A stretch of 64,000 nt of DNA from Sphingomonas lycopersici (GTDB lineage Bacteria; Pseudomonadota; Alphaproteobacteria; Sphingomonadales; Sphingomonadaceae): NCBI RefSeq assembly GCF_026130605.1, contig NZ_JANFAU010000001.1, forward strand, positions 248,001 to 312,000. Direction: 5' to 3'. Shown one piece after another: positions 1 to 8,255 of the stretch. Position numbers and translations under genes: made by a program. The notes under the pieces are model-generated. The model had not been told where the DNA came from. It did no database searches and saw only the letters and a list, made by a program, of their open reading frames with translations. Every line of letters starts with the position of its first letter. The stretch's first letter is position 1.

Positions 1-282
1 GTCCTGATCGGCACCGGCTGGCACGGCATCACCGTCGGCCCGCACGGCCCCGGCCTGACGATCGAGGGCAACCGGCTGCTGATCCGCCGCTCCAACGATG
101 GGGTGACCGACAACTGGATCATGGTCGGCGACGGCGGCGGCGTCGTCCGCAATAATTATGCCGGCTCGATCAAGCTCGCCCGCGGGGTGACCGGCAAGGG
201 CAACACGTCGGTCAAACGGCCGGCGCGCGCGACGGAGATCAGCGCTGCCGCCGCGCAGCTTGCGCCGGACGCCAACAGATAG
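1..282 (+). CDS. C-terminal end of a right-handed beta-helix protein (partial)
   Basis: Frame 1 is open from the first base to a TAG at 280-282, giving 93 residues of a protein that starts outside the window. Its short turns rich in Gly and Asn (GLTIEGNRLLI, IMVGDGGGVVRNNYAGSI) have the rhythm of a parallel beta-helix, as in polysaccharide lyases, epimerases and surface proteins. No catalytic residue can be assigned from this fragment. The last 25 residues are basic then Ala-rich, like a tail after the helix. The next gene on the same strand is 131 bases away behind its own candidate regulatory dyad, so the two are probably not cotranscribed. Confidence 0.55.
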   Translation, partial: VLIGTGWHGITVGPHGPGLTIEGNRLLIRRSNDGVTDNWIMVGDGGGVVRNNYAGSIKLARGVTGKGNTSVKRPARATEISAAAAQLAPDANR

Positions 283-314
283 ACGGTCGATTACGGCGGA
301 AAGACATTGGCGAA

Positions 315-361
315 ATATGCAAATAGCTGACTTTTACAGAGCGAATTGACTATTTGCGTAT
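315..361. promoter_or_regulatory. Inverted repeat upstream of the esterase gene
   Basis: ATATGCAAATAG at 315-326 and CTATTTGCGTAT at 350-361 form an inverted repeat with 11 of 12 matching positions and a 23 base spacer. Variants of the second arm recur in the other promoter regions up to 7 kb. This looks like an operator for the LysR or TetR regulator of the block; which one is not shown by the sequence. Confidence 0.5.
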
Positions 362-413
362 CGTTCGGCACGGATTGCAGCGAAATCACTCACCGATCTC
401 GCAAGGAAGACGC

Positions 414-1325
414 ATGCTCGATCCGCATATCGAAGGCTTGATGCGGGCAATGGCCGAAAGCGGCTTCCGCCTGCCGGACCCGTTCGAGGCGGGGGCGATG
501 CGGATGATGCTTGATTCCCCGCTCCCCGCGCCCCCGGTCGAGATCGCCGCGGTGCGCGACATCACGATCTCCGGGCCGGCGGGGGCGATGCGCGCCAGGC
601 TGTACCGCCCCGGCGAGGGACGATCGCCGCTGGTGATCCTGTTCCACGGCGGCGGCTGGGTGCATGGCACGCTCGACACCCACGACCGGCTGGCGCGCGG
701 AATGGCGCGTGACGCCGATTGCGCCGTGCTCTCGGTGGACTATCGGCTCGCCCCCGAGCATCGCTTTCCCGCGGCGATCGACGATGCGGTGGCGGCGGCG
801 CGCTGGGCGCGCGGCAATGCCGACGCGCTCGGCGTCGATCCCGCGCATTATGCGGTGGCCGGGGACAGCGCCGGGGGCAATCTGGCCGCCGCGGTGGCGC
901 AGATCCTGGCCGGCACCGCGGACGCGCCGGCGCATCAATTGCTCTTCTATCCGGTGCTCGACGGGCGCTGCGCGAGCGCGTCCTTTGCGGTCGAGACGCC
1001 CGGCTTCCTCTCGCCGACGCAGATGCGCTGGTATTGGGACCAATATGCGCCGGGCGACGCGCGGCTCGATCACCGAGCCTCGCCCGCGCTGGCGCCGGTC
1101 GCGGCATCGCTCGCCCCCGCGACGATCGTCGTCGCCGGCAACGATCCGCTGCATGACGAAGGCGTGGCTTATGCCGAGGCGCTGAACGCAGCGGGGGTGC
1201 CGGTGACGCTCCACGATGCCGCCGGCGGGATTCACGGCTTCGTCAGCCTGTTCGGGATGATCCCGATCGCCGACGCGGCGCTGGCGGTCGGCACCGCGGC
1301 ACTGCACACGGCGTTGCACCGCTAG
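414..1325 (+). CDS. Alpha/beta hydrolase, hormone-sensitive-lipase family esterase
   Basis: A 303-residue cytoplasmic esterase or lipase of family IV. The oxyanion motif HGGGW lies near residue 81 and the nucleophile elbow GDSAGG near residue 149. The acid and histidine are offered by the C-terminal NDPLHDE and GGIHGF segments, so the triad looks intact. The ATG at 414 is preferred over an upstream in-frame TTG because AAGGAAG precedes it at a proper distance. Substrate is probably a short acyl ester; nothing in the sequence identifies it. It opens the first gene block, which also holds a GST, an FAD monooxygenase and an O-methyltransferase, so a role in breakdown or detoxification of an aromatic or ester compound is likely (inference). 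Confidence 0.9.
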   Translation: MLDPHIEGLMRAMAESGFRLPDPFEAGAMRMMLDSPLPAPPVEIAAVRDITISGPAGAMRARLYRPGEGRSPLVILFHGGGWVHGTLDTHDRLARGMARDADCAVLSVDYRLAPEHRFPAAIDDAVAAARWARGNADALGVDPAHYAVAGDSAGGNLAAAVAQILAGTADAPAHQLLFYPVLDGRCASASFAVETPGFLSPTQMRWYWDQYAPGDARLDHRASPALAPVAASLAPATIVVAGNDPLHDEGVAYAEALNAAGVPVTLHDAAGGIHGFVSLFGMIPIADAALAVGTAALHTALHR

Positions 1326-1331
1326 AGCCGT

Positions 1332-2093
1332 TCACCAGGCGGTGAAGCCACCGTCGACGACGATCGACTGGCCGGTGACGAACCCCGATTGCGGCGACAG
1401 CAGCCACAGCACGGTATCGGCGATATCCTGCGGCCGGCCGAGCCGCCCCATCGGGGTCATCTGCGCGAGCTGTTCCATGTCGGCGCGATTGGCGGGATCG
1501 TCGGTGATCGCGGTATTGCCGATCCCGCCGGGGCAGACCGCATTCACCCTGATGCCCTGCCGCGCATAATCGAGCGCGACCGATCTGGTCAGCCCGACCA
1601 CCCCCGCCTTCGACGCCGAATAGGCGGCCAGCCCCGGCCCGCTGACCACCCCCATGATCGACGCGGTATTGACGATCGTGCCGCCGCCGCCCTGCGCCAG
1701 CATCTGCGCGCATTCGTGCTTCAGGCACCACCACACGCCCTTGAGGTTGATCGCGATCGTGCGGTCCCAATCGGCCTCCGCCATATCGACGATCGCGGCG
1801 CCGCGCGGCGCGATCCCGGCGTTGTTGAACGCGCAGTCGAGCCGGCCATAAGCGTCGACCGCCGCCCTGACGATCCGTGCGACATCGTCGCCCGAGGCGA
1901 TGTCGCCCGGAACGAACATCGCGCGTCCACCCGCCGCCTCGACCGCATGCGCGCTTTCCTCGCCCGCCTGCTCGGCGATATCGGCGAGCACGACGCGCGC
2001 GCCGGCCGCCGCCAGTGCCAGCGCGGTCTGCCGGCCGATCCCGGTCGCCGCTCCCGTCACCAACGCGACCTTGCTGTCGAAACCCTGAATCAT
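1332..2093 (-). CDS. Short-chain dehydrogenase/reductase
   Basis: A 253-residue classical SDR. TGAATGIG near residues 12-19 binds NAD(P), NNAG is present near residue 90, and the catalytic Ser-Tyr-Lys set is seen as the SIMG serine and YSASK. The cofactor-choice residue after beta strand 2 is Asp (LADIAE), which favours NAD(H). The C-terminal VDGGFTAW is typical. The ATG at 2093 (MIQGFDSK) is preferred; an ATG six codons upstream is possible. It converges with the esterase, six bases apart, and diverges from the GST gene across an AT-rich region with the block motif. Substrate unknown; oxidation of a secondary alcohol or diol in the block pathway is a reasonable guess. Confidence 0.9.
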   Translation of the reverse strand: MIQGFDSKVALVTGAATGIGRQTALALAAAGARVVLADIAEQAGEESAHAVEAAGGRAMFVPGDIASGDDVARIVRAAVDAYGRLDCAFNNAGIAPRGAAIVDMAEADWDRTIAINLKGVWWCLKHECAQMLAQGGGGTIVNTASIMGVVSGPGLAAYSASKAGVVGLTRSVALDYARQGIRVNAVCPGGIGNTAITDDPANRADMEQLAQMTPMGRLGRPQDIADTVLWLLSPQSGFVTGQSIVVDGGFTAW

Positions 2094-2115
2094 CGTCCTA
2101 CGGCGCTCCACGTCG

Positions 2116-2150
2116 CTATTTGCGTAGATTATTTGCAGATATTCTACGTA
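2116..2150. promoter_or_regulatory. Promoter region with block-1 motif copies
   Basis: Between the SDR and GST starts lie CTATTTGCGTAG (2116-2127) and TTATTTGCAGAT (2129-2140), followed by a TCTACGT that pairs with the GCGTAGA of the first copy. The direct and inverted arrangement suggests an operator serving the divergent pair. Confidence 0.45.
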
Positions 2151-2289
2151 ACAACATCATGTAAAGTGCAATCGCGTTAGCAATGCGAAATGCGCCGTCG
2201 CGCGCCGCCAACCTGACAAGAGCGGAACGACGGCTCGGATGTCCCGCCGGTGCGTTTCGACCACGATCGAACCGATTGGGAGCCCCGCT

Positions 2290-2991
2290 ATGCCCGATTA
2301 CGAACTCTATTACTGGTCGGTGCCGTTCCGCGGTCAATTCGTCCGCGCGGTTCTCGCTCATGCCGGAAAGACCTGGACCGAGCACGGCGACGACGCGATC
2401 GCGCGGTTGATGGAAGGAACGCCGGCGCAAATGCCGGTCCCCTTCATGGGGCCGCCGCTGCTCGTCGACACGAAGGCGGATTTCGCCATCGCCGAGATGC
2501 CGGCGATCATTCTCTATCTCGGTGAAACGCTCGATCTCATGCCCGCCACCCCGGCGCTGCGCGCGCTCACGATGAAGATCGTCAACGACGCCAACGACGT
2601 GATCGACGACATCACCCTCGACGGCGGTCGCCTGATGTGGACGCGCGAACGCTGGCGCGATTTCGTCCCGCGCCTGGAGAAATGGATGTCGCTGTGGGAG
2701 GAAACCGGCCGCCGGCATGGCCTGCAGGCGGAATCGGGCTTTCTGCTCGGCGGCGAGCTGCCGGGCGTCGCCGATGTCGTCACGGCCACCTTATGGTCGA
2801 CCATGACCGACCGGTTCGAGGCGATCGGCGCGATCCTCGAGCAGACCGCGCCGATGACCGCCGCGCTGACCCGGCGGGTGGCCACGCTGCCGCCGCTCGC
2901 CCGCCTCGCCGCCAAAGCGCGCGAGGATTATGGCGACGCTTATTGCGGCGGCCAGATCGAGGCCTCGCTACGCAAGGTGCTGGGCACCTAG
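2290..2991 (+). CDS. Glutathione S-transferase family protein
   Basis: A 233-residue protein with an N-terminal thioredoxin-like domain (YELYYWSVPFRGQFVR at the start, then a Pro-containing MPVPFMGPP turn near residue 50 and the E-M-P glutathione contact in IAEMPAIILYL near 70) and an all-helical C-terminal domain. The Tyr and Ser of the first segment are candidates for the thiolate-activating residue. It would conjugate or transfer glutathione on an electrophile in the cytoplasm. The ATG at 2290 follows GGGAG; an earlier in-frame ATG adds 17 residues that do not fit the fold. It diverges from the SDR and lies 107 bases ahead of an FAD monooxygenase, so an aromatic epoxide or quinone intermediate is a plausible substrate (inference). 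Confidence 0.85.
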   Translation: MPDYELYYWSVPFRGQFVRAVLAHAGKTWTEHGDDAIARLMEGTPAQMPVPFMGPPLLVDTKADFAIAEMPAIILYLGETLDLMPATPALRALTMKIVNDANDVIDDITLDGGRLMWTRERWRDFVPRLEKWMSLWEETGRRHGLQAESGFLLGGELPGVADVVTATLWSTMTDRFEAIGAILEQTAPMTAALTRRVATLPPLARLAAKAREDYGDAYCGGQIEASLRKVLGT

Positions 2992-3040
2992 CCGATCCTC
3001 GACGAACCCGACGGCGCCGCGCGTCATAGCAATAACCATC

Positions 3041-3070
3041 TCAATTTGCGATTGATTCGCATTTGCAGAT
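3041..3070. promoter_or_regulatory. Block-1 motif copies upstream of the FAD monooxygenase
   Basis: TCAATTTGCGAT (3041-3052) and GCATTTGCAGAT (3059-3070) are two direct variants of the motif found in the other promoters of the first 7 kb. They lie 29-58 bases ahead of the ATG at 3099. Confidence 0.4.
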
Positions 3071-3098
3071 TGTGATAGCCGGCGCCGAAAGGACGATT

Positions 3099-4247
3099 AT
3101 GCGAAACCAACCGATTCTGATCGCCGGCGGTGGATTGGCCAGCCTGTGCCTCGCGCATGGCCTGAAGCGCGCGGGGCTGCCGTTCGCGGTTTACCAGCCG
3201 GCCGATGCCGCGCGCGCGTACGATGCCGGATATCGTCTGCGTATCGATGCAGCCGGGCAGGAGGCGCTCGCGCGATGCCTGCCGATCGACCTGCTCTATT
3301 TGCTCTATCAAACCGCGTCGATCGCGGATTCCGACCCGTGGTCCGTCGATCCGAACCTGAAATCGCTGTCCGCCCGCGCGCCGGAGAAGCCGGACGGCAT
3401 GGCAAAAGGGCTCTCCGACCTGTGCGTTTACCCCGAGACGCTGCGCCGGATCCTGCTTTGCGGCATCACCCCTCACGTCCGTCCCGGCTACGGGCTCTGC
3501 GCATATGAAGAAACCCCGGAGGGCATCGTCGCGCTCTTCGACAATAATGAGCGCGCGACCGGTCGCTTGCTGGTCGGTGCGGAGGGCGCGCTTTCCGCGA
3601 TCGGCGATCCGGCGGCGCCCGCGCATACCGATACCCGCTACATCTGCGGCAAAGCGCCGGCGACCGCCGAGAATTGCCAGGCATTCGGGCGGCTGCTCTG
3701 CGCGGGCACGACGATCGTTATCGACGACGGCGTCGCCGCGCTGATCGACATTATGACCTTCCGCCGATCTTTCGGATCGATGGCTAGCGAGATTTCGGGC
3801 GACTGCCTGCTGCCCCCGGTCGCGGACCACGTCTATTGGGAAGTATATGGCCCTCGCCTGCGCGAAGAACTGAACGGGTCGACCGGCGCGATGGCCCGCG
3901 CGATCGCTTCGCTGACCCGCTATTGGGCGCCGCCCTTGCAGGCGATATTCGCGCGCAGCGATCAGCGCGACTGGCGGATCCGGACCGCAGCAACCCCGCC
4001 ATCAGCGACGATCGACACGTCGGGCCGCATGACGCAGCTCGGCGCCCCGGTCGACGCGCCGCAGCCGTCCAGCGGCCTCGGCCTGCGGCTTGCGCTGCAA
4101 GATGCGGCGGACCTCGCCCATCGGCTGGCCGCGGCGGGCGATGACAATGATGCGACGATCCTTGCCGGCTATCGAGCCGCCGCACGCGAACGGTGGCGCA
4201 AGGCGACGCAGGTGCTCGAATCCGGTGACAGGCTGATCGCCGCGTGA
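3099..4247 (+). CDS. FAD-dependent monooxygenase (group A-like)
   Basis: A 382-residue flavoprotein. The N-terminal ILIAGGGLASLCLAHGLKRAG is the Rossmann GxGxxG motif and VGAEGALSAIG is a variant of the DG motif. The usual GD motif near the C-terminus is weak: the expected place reads TQLGAPVDAPQPSSGLGL, so the Gly-Asp pair is replaced. Enzymes of this class use NAD(P)H and oxygen to hydroxylate aromatic rings. The ATG at 3099 has GAAAGGA upstream; earlier in-frame ATG at 3063 lacks a good site. The altered GD motif leaves activity less certain. It stands in a block with GST, epimerase-like and methyltransferase genes and two regulators. Confidence 0.8.
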   Translation: MRNQPILIAGGGLASLCLAHGLKRAGLPFAVYQPADAARAYDAGYRLRIDAAGQEALARCLPIDLLYLLYQTASIADSDPWSVDPNLKSLSARAPEKPDGMAKGLSDLCVYPETLRRILLCGITPHVRPGYGLCAYEETPEGIVALFDNNERATGRLLVGAEGALSAIGDPAAPAHTDTRYICGKAPATAENCQAFGRLLCAGTTIVIDDGVAALIDIMTFRRSFGSMASEISGDCLLPPVADHVYWEVYGPRLREELNGSTGAMARAIASLTRYWAPPLQAIFARSDQRDWRIRTAATPPSATIDTSGRMTQLGAPVDAPQPSSGLGLRLALQDAADLAHRLAAAGDDNDATILAGYRAAARERWRKATQVLESGDRLIAA

Positions 4248-4266
4248 CACGCCCGCCCGGGCGCGT

Positions 4267-5163
4267 CTATCCCTCGCGTTCGGTAACCGCCGACAATCCT
4301 GCCGCCAGCGCGTCGAACACCGCCCGATAGCGTCCGCCGCGTCGCAAATCCTCGTGCATGACGATCCAGATCGGCAGCGGCAGATCGAGCGCGTCGGGCA
4401 GGATGCGCACCAATGCGGGATCGCGCCGCGCGACGGCGGTCTGGCAGATGCCGATGCCGAACCCGGCCTGGATCGCGGCGAACTGCGCCGCATCATTGTC
4501 GACGCGGAGCGCGAACATCGCGCGGTCGATCCCCGGCACATGCCGCATCGACGCGCGGATATAGGCGGTCTCGGTATCGAAACCGATGAGGTCGTGATGC
4601 TTCAGCTCGGCCGCGCTGGCGGGTATGCCGCGCAGCGCGAGATAGTCGCGATGCGCATGAAAGCCGAGCCGGACCGAACCGATCCTGCGCGCGACCAGCG
4701 CCTGCTGGGTCGGCTCGACCATGCGCACCGCGATATCGGCCCGGCGCTGAAGCAGGTCATCGACCTTGTCGGACAGCGCCAGCTCGATCGCCAGCGCTGG
4801 GTGGGCGCGGCGGAGGCGGGCGAGGATCGGCGGCAGGTGCATCACCCCGACCGCCTGACTGGCGCTGACGCGCACATTGCCCTCGATCGCATCCGCCTGG
4901 CCGGTTCCGGTCCGACGCAACGCGGCCGCCGCGGTCACCAGCGCCTCGGCATGCGGCTGGAGCACCAGCGCGCGGTCGGTGGGTGACAGGCCGCGCTGCG
5001 AGCGGACGAACAGCTCGCCGCCGATCGCATCTTCCAGCGCGCTGATATGTCGCGCGATGCTCGGCTGGGTCATGCCCAGGACGCGCGCGGCGCCGGACAA
5101 GGAGCCCTCGCGTAGCACCGCCGCGAAGCTGCGATAGACATCCCAACTCGGTTCGCCGTTCAT
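4267..5163 (-). CDS. LysR-family transcriptional regulator
   Basis: A 298-residue LysR protein. Residues 6-65 form the winged helix-turn-helix (FAAVLREGSLSGAARVLGMTQPSIARHISALE), followed by the linker helix and a periplasmic-binding-protein-like effector domain to about 290. It is divergent from the epimerase-like gene at 5254, the classic LysR arrangement, with two motif copies in the 90 base gap. It probably controls that gene and, because variants of the same motif occur in four other promoters, perhaps the whole block. Effector unknown. Confidence 0.92.
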   Translation of the reverse strand: MNGEPSWDVYRSFAAVLREGSLSGAARVLGMTQPSIARHISALEDAIGGELFVRSQRGLSPTDRALVLQPHAEALVTAAAALRRTGTGQADAIEGNVRVSASQAVGVMHLPPILARLRRAHPALAIELALSDKVDDLLQRRADIAVRMVEPTQQALVARRIGSVRLGFHAHRDYLALRGIPASAAELKHHDLIGFDTETAYIRASMRHVPGIDRAMFALRVDNDAAQFAAIQAGFGIGICQTAVARRDPALVRILPDALDLPLPIWIVMHEDLRRGGRYRAVFDALAAGLSAVTEREG

Positions 5164-5207
5164 CTATTTTCGTATAGCAGATCTTCGACTTTCATCAATT
5201 TTCGTAA
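5164..5207. promoter_or_regulatory. Divergent promoter with two block-1 motif copies
   Basis: CTATTTTCGTAT at 5164-5175 abuts the LysR start codon and CAATTTTCGTAA lies at 5196-5207, 32 bases on (about three helical turns). This spacing suits a LysR tetramer contacting two sites, or two dimers of a TetR protein. Confidence 0.5.
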
Positions 5208-5253
5208 AGCTCGCCGCGCGTCATCCTTGCCGCGTCAAGACAAGGAGACGGTG

Positions 5254-6267
5254 ATGACCAGACAGACAGCACTCATTCTCGGCGCAACCGGCGGGATCGG
5301 CGGCGCAATGATGCGGCGGATGCTGGCGAGCGGCTGGCAGGTGAAGGCGCTCACCCGCGGTGCGTCGGCGAGACTGGCGGCGGGATGCGAGCCGATCGTC
5401 GGCGACGCGCTCGATCCGGCGGCAGTGGCGTCGGCCGCGCGCGGCGCCGATGTCATCGTTCATGCGGTGAACCCGCCGGGCTATCGCGACTGGGAAAAGC
5501 GGGTGCTGCCGATGCTCGACAATACGATCGGCGCGGCGCGGGCGAGCGGCGCGCGGATCGTGCTGCCGGGGACGGTCTATAATTACGGCCCGGATGTCTT
5601 TCCCCAGTTCGACGAGGATGCGCCGCAGCGGCCGGTCACCCGCAAGGGCGCGATCCGCGTCGAAATGGAACGGCGGCTCCGCGCCGCGTCGGACAATCGC
5701 GAGGTCACCGCGCTGATCCTGCGCGCCGGCGACTATTTCGGGCCGGGCGCGGCGAACAATTGGTTCGGCCAGGGGTTGATCGCGCCCGGTCGGCGGCCGG
5801 GGGTGATCCGCAACCCGGGCCGACACGGCATCGGGCATCAATGGGCCTATTTGCCCGATGTCGCGGAAACCATGACGCGGCTGCTGGCCGGCCCGTCGCT
5901 CCCCGATTTCGCCAATTTCCATATGGCGGGTCATTGGGATGCCAGCGGCACGCAGATGGTCGAGGCCATTGCGCGCGCGCTGGGATCGCCGAACGTGCCG
6001 ATCCGGCCGCTGCCGTGGTGGCAGCTCCGCCTCGCCGCGCTGGTCGCGACGACGCCGCGCGAGCTCATGGAAATGCGCTATCTGTGGCACCAGCCGGTGC
6101 GGATGACCAATGCACGGTTGCTGGCGCAGCTTGGCGAGGAACCGCATACGCCGCTCGACCAAGCCGTGCGCGCGACGCTGGCGAGCCTCGGCTGCACCAC
6201 CGAAAGCCGGGCTCAGCCGAGCCGGATCGACAGTTCGACATCGTCGGTGAACGGCATGGTGATATAG
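5254..6267 (+). CDS. NAD(P)-binding epimerase/dehydratase-like protein
   Basis: A 337-residue extended-SDR protein. It starts LILGATGGIGGAMMRRML, a TGxxGxxG dinucleotide motif, and has LPGTVYNYG in the place of the catalytic Tyr strand; the downstream Lys of YxxxK is not clear (the sequence continues with RKGAIRVEMERRL). Such proteins act on nucleotide sugars or as reductases of small carbonyl compounds. AAGGAG lies just ahead of the ATG at 5254. Its last 55 bases overlap the end of the convergent O-methyltransferase gene. Regulation by the divergent LysR protein is likely. Confidence 0.8.
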   Translation: MTRQTALILGATGGIGGAMMRRMLASGWQVKALTRGASARLAAGCEPIVGDALDPAAVASAARGADVIVHAVNPPGYRDWEKRVLPMLDNTIGAARASGARIVLPGTVYNYGPDVFPQFDEDAPQRPVTRKGAIRVEMERRLRAASDNREVTALILRAGDYFGPGAANNWFGQGLIAPGRRPGVIRNPGRHGIGHQWAYLPDVAETMTRLLAGPSLPDFANFHMAGHWDASGTQMVEAIARALGSPNVPIRPLPWWQLRLAALVATTPRELMEMRYLWHQPVRMTNARLLAQLGEEPHTPLDQAVRATLASLGCTTESRAQPSRIDSSTSSVNGMVI

Positions 6268-6878
6268 CCGTTCGCGACCGCGCCGACATGCGCGAGATAA
6301 TCGGGGCAATAATCGGCATTGTCGGCGACGATCACCGCACCGGGACGGAGCCGGTTTTCGACCAGCTGCAGAATATCGCCATAGAGCGATTTGGCGCCGT
6401 CGAGCAGCAACAGATCGACATGTTCCGGGAGATCGGTCGCCAGCGTCGCGAGCGCATCGCCCTCCCGGAACTCGACCAGATCGGCCAGCCCGCCGGCCGC
6501 CAGATGGGCCTTGGCCCGCGCGATCTTCGACGGTTCGAACTCGCTGGTGATCAACCGGCCGCCGCCATTGTCGCGCAGCGCCGCCGCGAGATGCAGCGTC
6601 GACAGGCCGAACGACGTCCCGAATTCGACGATCGCGGTGGCGCGTGTCGCGCGCGCCAGCATGTAGAGCAGCCGGCCGGTTTCGCGCGAGACCGGCAGCG
6701 CAAAATCCTTCAGCTCGGCGTAAAGCGCGCGATAGTCGTCCTTGCTCCGCATCAGCCGGCGGCGCTCCTCGGCGGAGAGCGAGGCGAAGGCCGGGCTGGC
6801 AAAGGGCGAGGCCGCTTCCGCCTCGGCGAACAGACGATCGAGAAGAGGCGCGACGGGCGCGCCGACAAAGGTGGACAT
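6213..6878 (-). CDS. Class I SAM-dependent O-methyltransferase
   Basis: A 221-residue protein of the catechol/caffeoyl-CoA O-methyltransferase type. ATAIVEFGTSFGLSTLHLAAAL near residue 85 is SAM motif I, ITSEFEP is the acidic end of strand 2, and LLLLDGAKSLYGD gives the metal-binding Asp of the family, with DNADY as the second metal segment. It would methylate a phenolic or catechol oxygen. It is convergent and overlapping with the epimerase-like gene and divergent from the TetR gene 98 bases away, so TetR control is likely. Confidence 0.85.
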   Translation of the reverse strand: MSTFVGAPVAPLLDRLFAEAEAASPFASPAFASLSAEERRRLMRSKDDYRALYAELKDFALPVSRETGRLLYMLARATRATAIVEFGTSFGLSTLHLAAALRDNGGGRLITSEFEPSKIARAKAHLAAGGLADLVEFREGDALATLATDLPEHVDLLLLDGAKSLYGDILQLVENRLRPGAVIVADNADYCPDYLAHVGAVANGYITMPFTDDVELSIRLG

Positions 6879-6926
6879 TGATTATCTCCGATAAGCGGGC
6901 AAATCCGCATTTGCCCGAACCGGAAA

Positions 6927-6959
6927 ATACGAATAGTTCGTCGCATTTCCTATTCGCAT
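6927..6959. promoter_or_regulatory. Inverted repeat between O-methyltransferase and TetR genes
   Basis: ATACGAATAG (6927-6936) and CTATTCGCAT (6950-6959) form a dyad with nine of ten positions matching and a 13 base spacer. It lies 18 bases before the TetR start codon and 49 bases before the methyltransferase start, the usual place for an autoregulatory TetR operator. The arms resemble the CTATTTGCGTAT motif shortened by two bases. Confidence 0.5.
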
Positions 6960-6976
6960 TGGCCGGAGCCGCAACG

Positions 6977-7615
6977 ATGCCTCGCCCAACCACCCGCGTT
7001 TCCTCGCGAAAACAGCCGCGGCAGGCGCGATCGACCGAGCTGGTTTCGGCGGTGCTCGACGCAGCTGTTCAGGTTTTGGCGGCCGAAGGCGCGGCGCGTT
7101 TCACCACCGCGCGGGTGGCCGAGCGCGCGGGGGTCAGCGTGGGATCGCTCTATCAATATTTCCCCAACAAGGCGTCGATCCTGTTCCGGCTGCAGAGCGA
7201 CGAGTGGCGACGCACGACCGATCTGTTGCGGGGGATCCTGGAGGACAGGCGCGTCGCGCCGCTCGATCGGTTGCGGACGCTGGTGCATGCCTTCATCCGA
7301 TCGGAATGCGAGGAGGCGCAGATCCGCGGCGCGCTCAACGACGCGGCGCCGCTCTATCGCGACGCCCCCGAGGCGATCGAAGTCCACGCCGCGAGCGCGG
7401 ACATCTTCAGGGCCTTCACGCGCGAGGTCCTCCCCGACCTTGCCGAGGAAGCGCGATCGCGCACCAGCGATCTCGTCAAGACGACGCTCAGCGAGGTCGG
7501 CGGCAGTTTTTCCTCGGTATCGCGCACCCCCGCCGAGATCGAAAGCTATGCCGCGGCGCTCGCCGATATGCTGTGCGCCTATCTCGAGCGGCTCATGACG
7601 AGGGATCGCCTGTGA
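6977..7615 (+). CDS. TetR-family transcriptional regulator
   Basis: A 212-residue regulator. After a basic N-terminus (SSRKQPRQARS) comes the TetR helix-turn-helix at about residues 22-65, ending in the diagnostic VGSLYQYFPNKASILF. The remaining helical domain would bind an unknown ligand. The ATG at 6977 has GGAG upstream. The gene diverges from the O-methyltransferase across an inverted repeat. Its last 23 bases overlap the end of the convergent leuD-like gene, which marks the border between the first block and the imide/malate island. Confidence 0.92.
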   Translation: MPRPTTRVSSRKQPRQARSTELVSAVLDAAVQVLAAEGAARFTTARVAERAGVSVGSLYQYFPNKASILFRLQSDEWRRTTDLLRGILEDRRVAPLDRLRTLVHAFIRSECEEAQIRGALNDAAPLYRDAPEAIEVHAASADIFRAFTREVLPDLAEEARSRTSDLVKTTLSEVGGSFSSVSRTPAEIESYAAALADMLCAYLERLMTRDRL

Positions 7616-8255
7616 TCGCCTGGCGGGTTCGCTCGACGGAGGTATAGATCCACGCGCGCGCGACGGCATCGCGCGCGCGGAACGCGGCGATTTGATCCGC
7701 GAGCTGGAGCGTCTGCGCGATCGAATCGCGTCCGGCCAGCAAGGCTTCGCGCGCATCGGGATCGATCTCGAAATGCCAGACCCGCGCATGATCCAGCGAG
7801 ACGGTTTGCGCATCCAGATCGACCGTGAGATGCGGTGATGCCGCATCTTCGAGCGCCGCGGCGATCACCGCCACCACATCGCGATCGAGCAGCACGGGAA
7901 CCACGCCATTGGCGATGCAATTGGCCTGGAAGATCGGGTTGAACGACGGTGCCACCACCGCACGGATGCCGAATTCCGCCAGCGCCCAGACGGCATGCTC
8001 GCGGCTCGACCCGCAGCCGAAATTCGCCCCGCTGACGAGGATCCGCGCGCCGGCATAGCGCGGCCGGTTGAGCACGAAATCGCGCTGCGGCTCGCGCGAG
8101 CCGATCGCGACATAGCGCCAGCCGGCGAACAGGCCGTCGGCCAGCCCCTTTTTCGACACGCTGCGCATCTCACGCGAGGGGATGATCGCATCGGTATCGA
8201 CATTGTCGCGGAGCAGCGGCGCGGCGATCGCGGTGAGCGTGGTAAAGGGTTTCAT
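7593..8255 (-). CDS. LeuD-type (iso)propylmalate/alkylmalate hydro-lyase, small subunit
   Basis: A 220-residue swivel domain of the aconitase superfamily. DNVDTDAIIPSREM near residue 17 and GANFGCGSSREHA near residue 70 are the hallmark small-subunit motifs. It pairs with the large subunit just upstream, sharing a four-base ATGA overlap, and both follow a CoA-transferase gene in the same way. Known LeuCD homologues hydrate citraconate, maleate or dimethylmaleate as well as interconverting isopropylmalates. The neighbours here (CoA-transferase, HMG-CoA-lyase-type lyase, NicF-like amidohydrolase, but no leuA or leuB) argue for hydration of a maleate-type diacid rather than leucine synthesis. 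Exact substrate is inferred only. Confidence 0.85.
   Translation of the reverse strand: MKPFTTLTAIAAPLLRDNVDTDAIIPSREMRSVSKKGLADGLFAGWRYVAIGSREPQRDFVLNRPRYAGARILVSGANFGCGSSREHAVWALAEFGIRAVVAPSFNPIFQANCIANGVVPVLLDRDVVAVIAAALEDAASPHLTVDLDAQTVSLDHARVWHFEIDPDAREALLAGRDSIAQTLQLADQIAAFRARDAVARAWIYTSVERTRQAITGDPSS

Noticed and set aside
5221..6993. 590-codon minus-strand open frame covering the methyltransferase region
   Set aside because: It is out of frame with the methyltransferase and antisense to the epimerase-like gene, with low-complexity composition.
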